Positions 63,141-64,000 of a stretch of DNA of 64,000 nucleotides are shown here, one piece after another. Source of the stretch: Prolixibacteraceae bacterium UBA6029 (GTDB lineage: Bacteria > Bacteroidota > Bacteroidia > Bacteroidales > Prolixibacteraceae); the NCBI GenBank assembly GCA_002429385.1, contig DIZL01000058.1, forward strand, positions 83,081 through 147,080. Direction: 5' to 3'. Positions within the stretch are counted from its first letter, which is position 1, and each line of letters begins with the position of its first letter. The position numbers were made by a program, and so were the translations under genes. The notes below the pieces were generated by a model. The model was given only the letters and a program-made list of their open reading frames with translations, did not search any database and was not told where the DNA came from.

Positions 63141-63704
63141 ATGCCTGAAAAGTTTGTTGTTACCCTGCCGGTTAAGCCTTATGTGAAAAGGTTTATTGAG
63201 ATTAATTACGGATTCCCGGCCAATTTCACTTCCAATCCTGATGAAAATAAGTTTTTTCTGAGCCTGCTCAAAAAACCGGATAATTCAAAGGATAAACGTT
63301 ATCCGGAAAATCTTTTTAATTACACAACCTTAATGGAAGTTGCCATTTCTCAGCATGACTTCTACCATTACGGTTGGGAACTGACCCGGACTGACATTAT
63401 AGCCTTTGGACAGCATTTCGAAGAGAAAGCCAAATTTATGATGCGATCGTTTGTTGGGGTTTATGTAGCTGCAGGGATGCCAATCTTTAAATCCATCAAT
63501 CTGTTTCAGGAAAGGTTTCTTTTTGATGATGCACACTGGGACTACCAAACCATAAAAAAAGATTTCTATCGGAATGGTATAAATGCAAAAATTGACTTTG
63601 GGAAAGAAATATTTGGCAAAATTGATGAAATACTTTTGCGCAATCTGTACACTTTAGGGACAATAAGTAAAAAGGCAAAAACCCAGTATGAAGCACCTGA
63701 ATAA
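63141..63704 (+). CDS. Hypothetical prophage protein
   Basis: 187 residues from the ATG at 63141 (the frame is open to 63060, which lies before the -7-like box). The N-terminus FVVTLPVKPYVKRFIEINYG is followed by helical parts (EKAKFMMRSFVGVYVAAGM). No domain recognised. The last 17 bases overlap the next gene. Confidence 0.6.
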   Translation: MPEKFVVTLPVKPYVKRFIEINYGFPANFTSNPDENKFFLSLLKKPDNSKDKRYPENLFNYTTLMEVAISQHDFYHYGWELTRTDIIAFGQHFEEKAKFMMRSFVGVYVAAGMPIFKSINLFQERFLFDDAHWDYQTIKKDFYRNGINAKIDFGKEIFGKIDEILLRNLYTLGTISKKAKTQYEAPE

Positions 63705-64000
63705 ACCATCTGACAACTTGGGAGGGCTCCTTAAAATCTGGGCCGTTTCTCCGTGTGACATTTCCATAAGTTTCAATGCTGTCAGTTTTATCACAACTGA
63801 CAACATCGTTGAAATGTATTGCTCCCCGGGCAGTATTTCATTTACAGAAAAAATGACACAGGAAAAATATGGACTTGGGTATAAAAATGAAATCAATGCC
63901 TTTATCCCGAAAGATTCTGAGCAGGTTCAGTCAATCATTAATGATATGACAGGTCGTAGATGGGTAGTAATAATTCTGGACCAAAACGAAAAGTTCAAGG
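63688..64000 (+). CDS. Hypothetical prophage protein, truncated by the window edge
   Basis: An ATG at 63688 opens a frame that is still open at 64000 (104 codons seen). It begins MKHLNKPSDNLGGLLKIWAV and continues as a beta-rich sequence (ISISFNAVSFITTDNIVEMY). No domain recognised. It overlaps the preceding gene in another frame. Confidence 0.55.
   Translation, partial: MKHLNKPSDNLGGLLKIWAVSPCDISISFNAVSFITTDNIVEMYCSPGSISFTEKMTQEKYGLGYKNEINAFIPKDSEQVQSIINDMTGRRWVVIILDQNEKFK

Noticed and set aside
62900..63148. 82-codon frame after the SF3 helicase, including a possible 46-residue peptide from 63008
   Set aside because: It runs through the TGTTACA repeats and over the -7-like box of the next gene; no domain or start signal.

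Overview
The window reads as the chromosome of a member of the Bacteroidota. Promoter-like boxes of the form TAnnTTTG lie just upstream of several genes, recognisable Shine-Dalgarno sequences are rare, one secreted esterase ends in a type IX secretion sorting domain, and several families typical of the phylum are present (DUF1343/NamZ, DUF4922, golvesin-type amidase, Nudix-type sugar regulator, GH95). The order could be Bacteroidales or Marinilabiliales, but this is only an inference. The last 10 kb is the integrase and early region of a prophage that runs off the right edge.

Left part (1-6400): a candidate small RNA with its own promoter and hairpin terminator, then an ECF sigma factor, a 957-residue TPR-CHAT protease-like protein on the opposite strand, a 53-residue peptide precursor with a textbook double-glycine leader and two copies of a 10-residue core, and a membrane protein with repeated anti-sigma-like modules plus TPRs. 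I regard this four-gene group as the best candidate for an undescribed system: a peptide signalling or export module tied to a CHAT protease and a sigma/anti-sigma pair.

Sugar region (6700-23200): a DUF1097 membrane protein, a nucleotidyltransferase, an SGNH hydrolase fused to a copy of the neighbouring outer-membrane-type protein, an acyl-CoA synthetase, and a galactose (Leloir) cluster (galM, GntR-type regulator, galT, galK, FucP-like permease). A shared 18-bp operator candidate lies before the regulator gene and before galT. Then come a Nudix-type regulator with a decayed Nudix box, a Na+/sugar symporter and a metallophosphoesterase. Two identical tRNA-Asp genes follow.

Peptidoglycan salvage locus (24000-37600): a MurNAc/GlcNAc kinase-like protein and MurQ on the minus strand, then on the plus strand a GHL10 hydrolase, a Na+ symporter, a large amidase with an inserted golvesin-type domain, a GalT-like DUF4922 protein, NamZ exo-muramidase, an NlpC/P60 peptidase and a dipeptide epimerase with a Tat signal. 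Together they could strip MurNAc and peptides from wall fragments outside the cytoplasm, import the sugar and feed it into MurNAc-6-P etherase.

37600-54300: PIN protein plus a small partner, T9SS-sorted esterase, GH95 fucosidase, tRNA-Ser, HU, a TrmH-type methyltransferase, dipeptidyl peptidase III, class V aminotransferase, HtpG, and a SWIM-SNF2 helicase. The intergenic spaces of the window hold several arrays of degenerate tandem 11-mers folded into long inverted repeats (13945, 23783, 26088, 39834), an unexplained recurring architecture.

Prophage (54494-64000+): tyrosine integrase, S24 repressor, divergent early genes, two P22-type antirepressor-like proteins in tandem, a non-coding block of four hairpins, HD hydrolase, replication-type proteins, an SF3 primase-helicase and, right after it, six TGTTACA/TGTAACA words that look like iterons.
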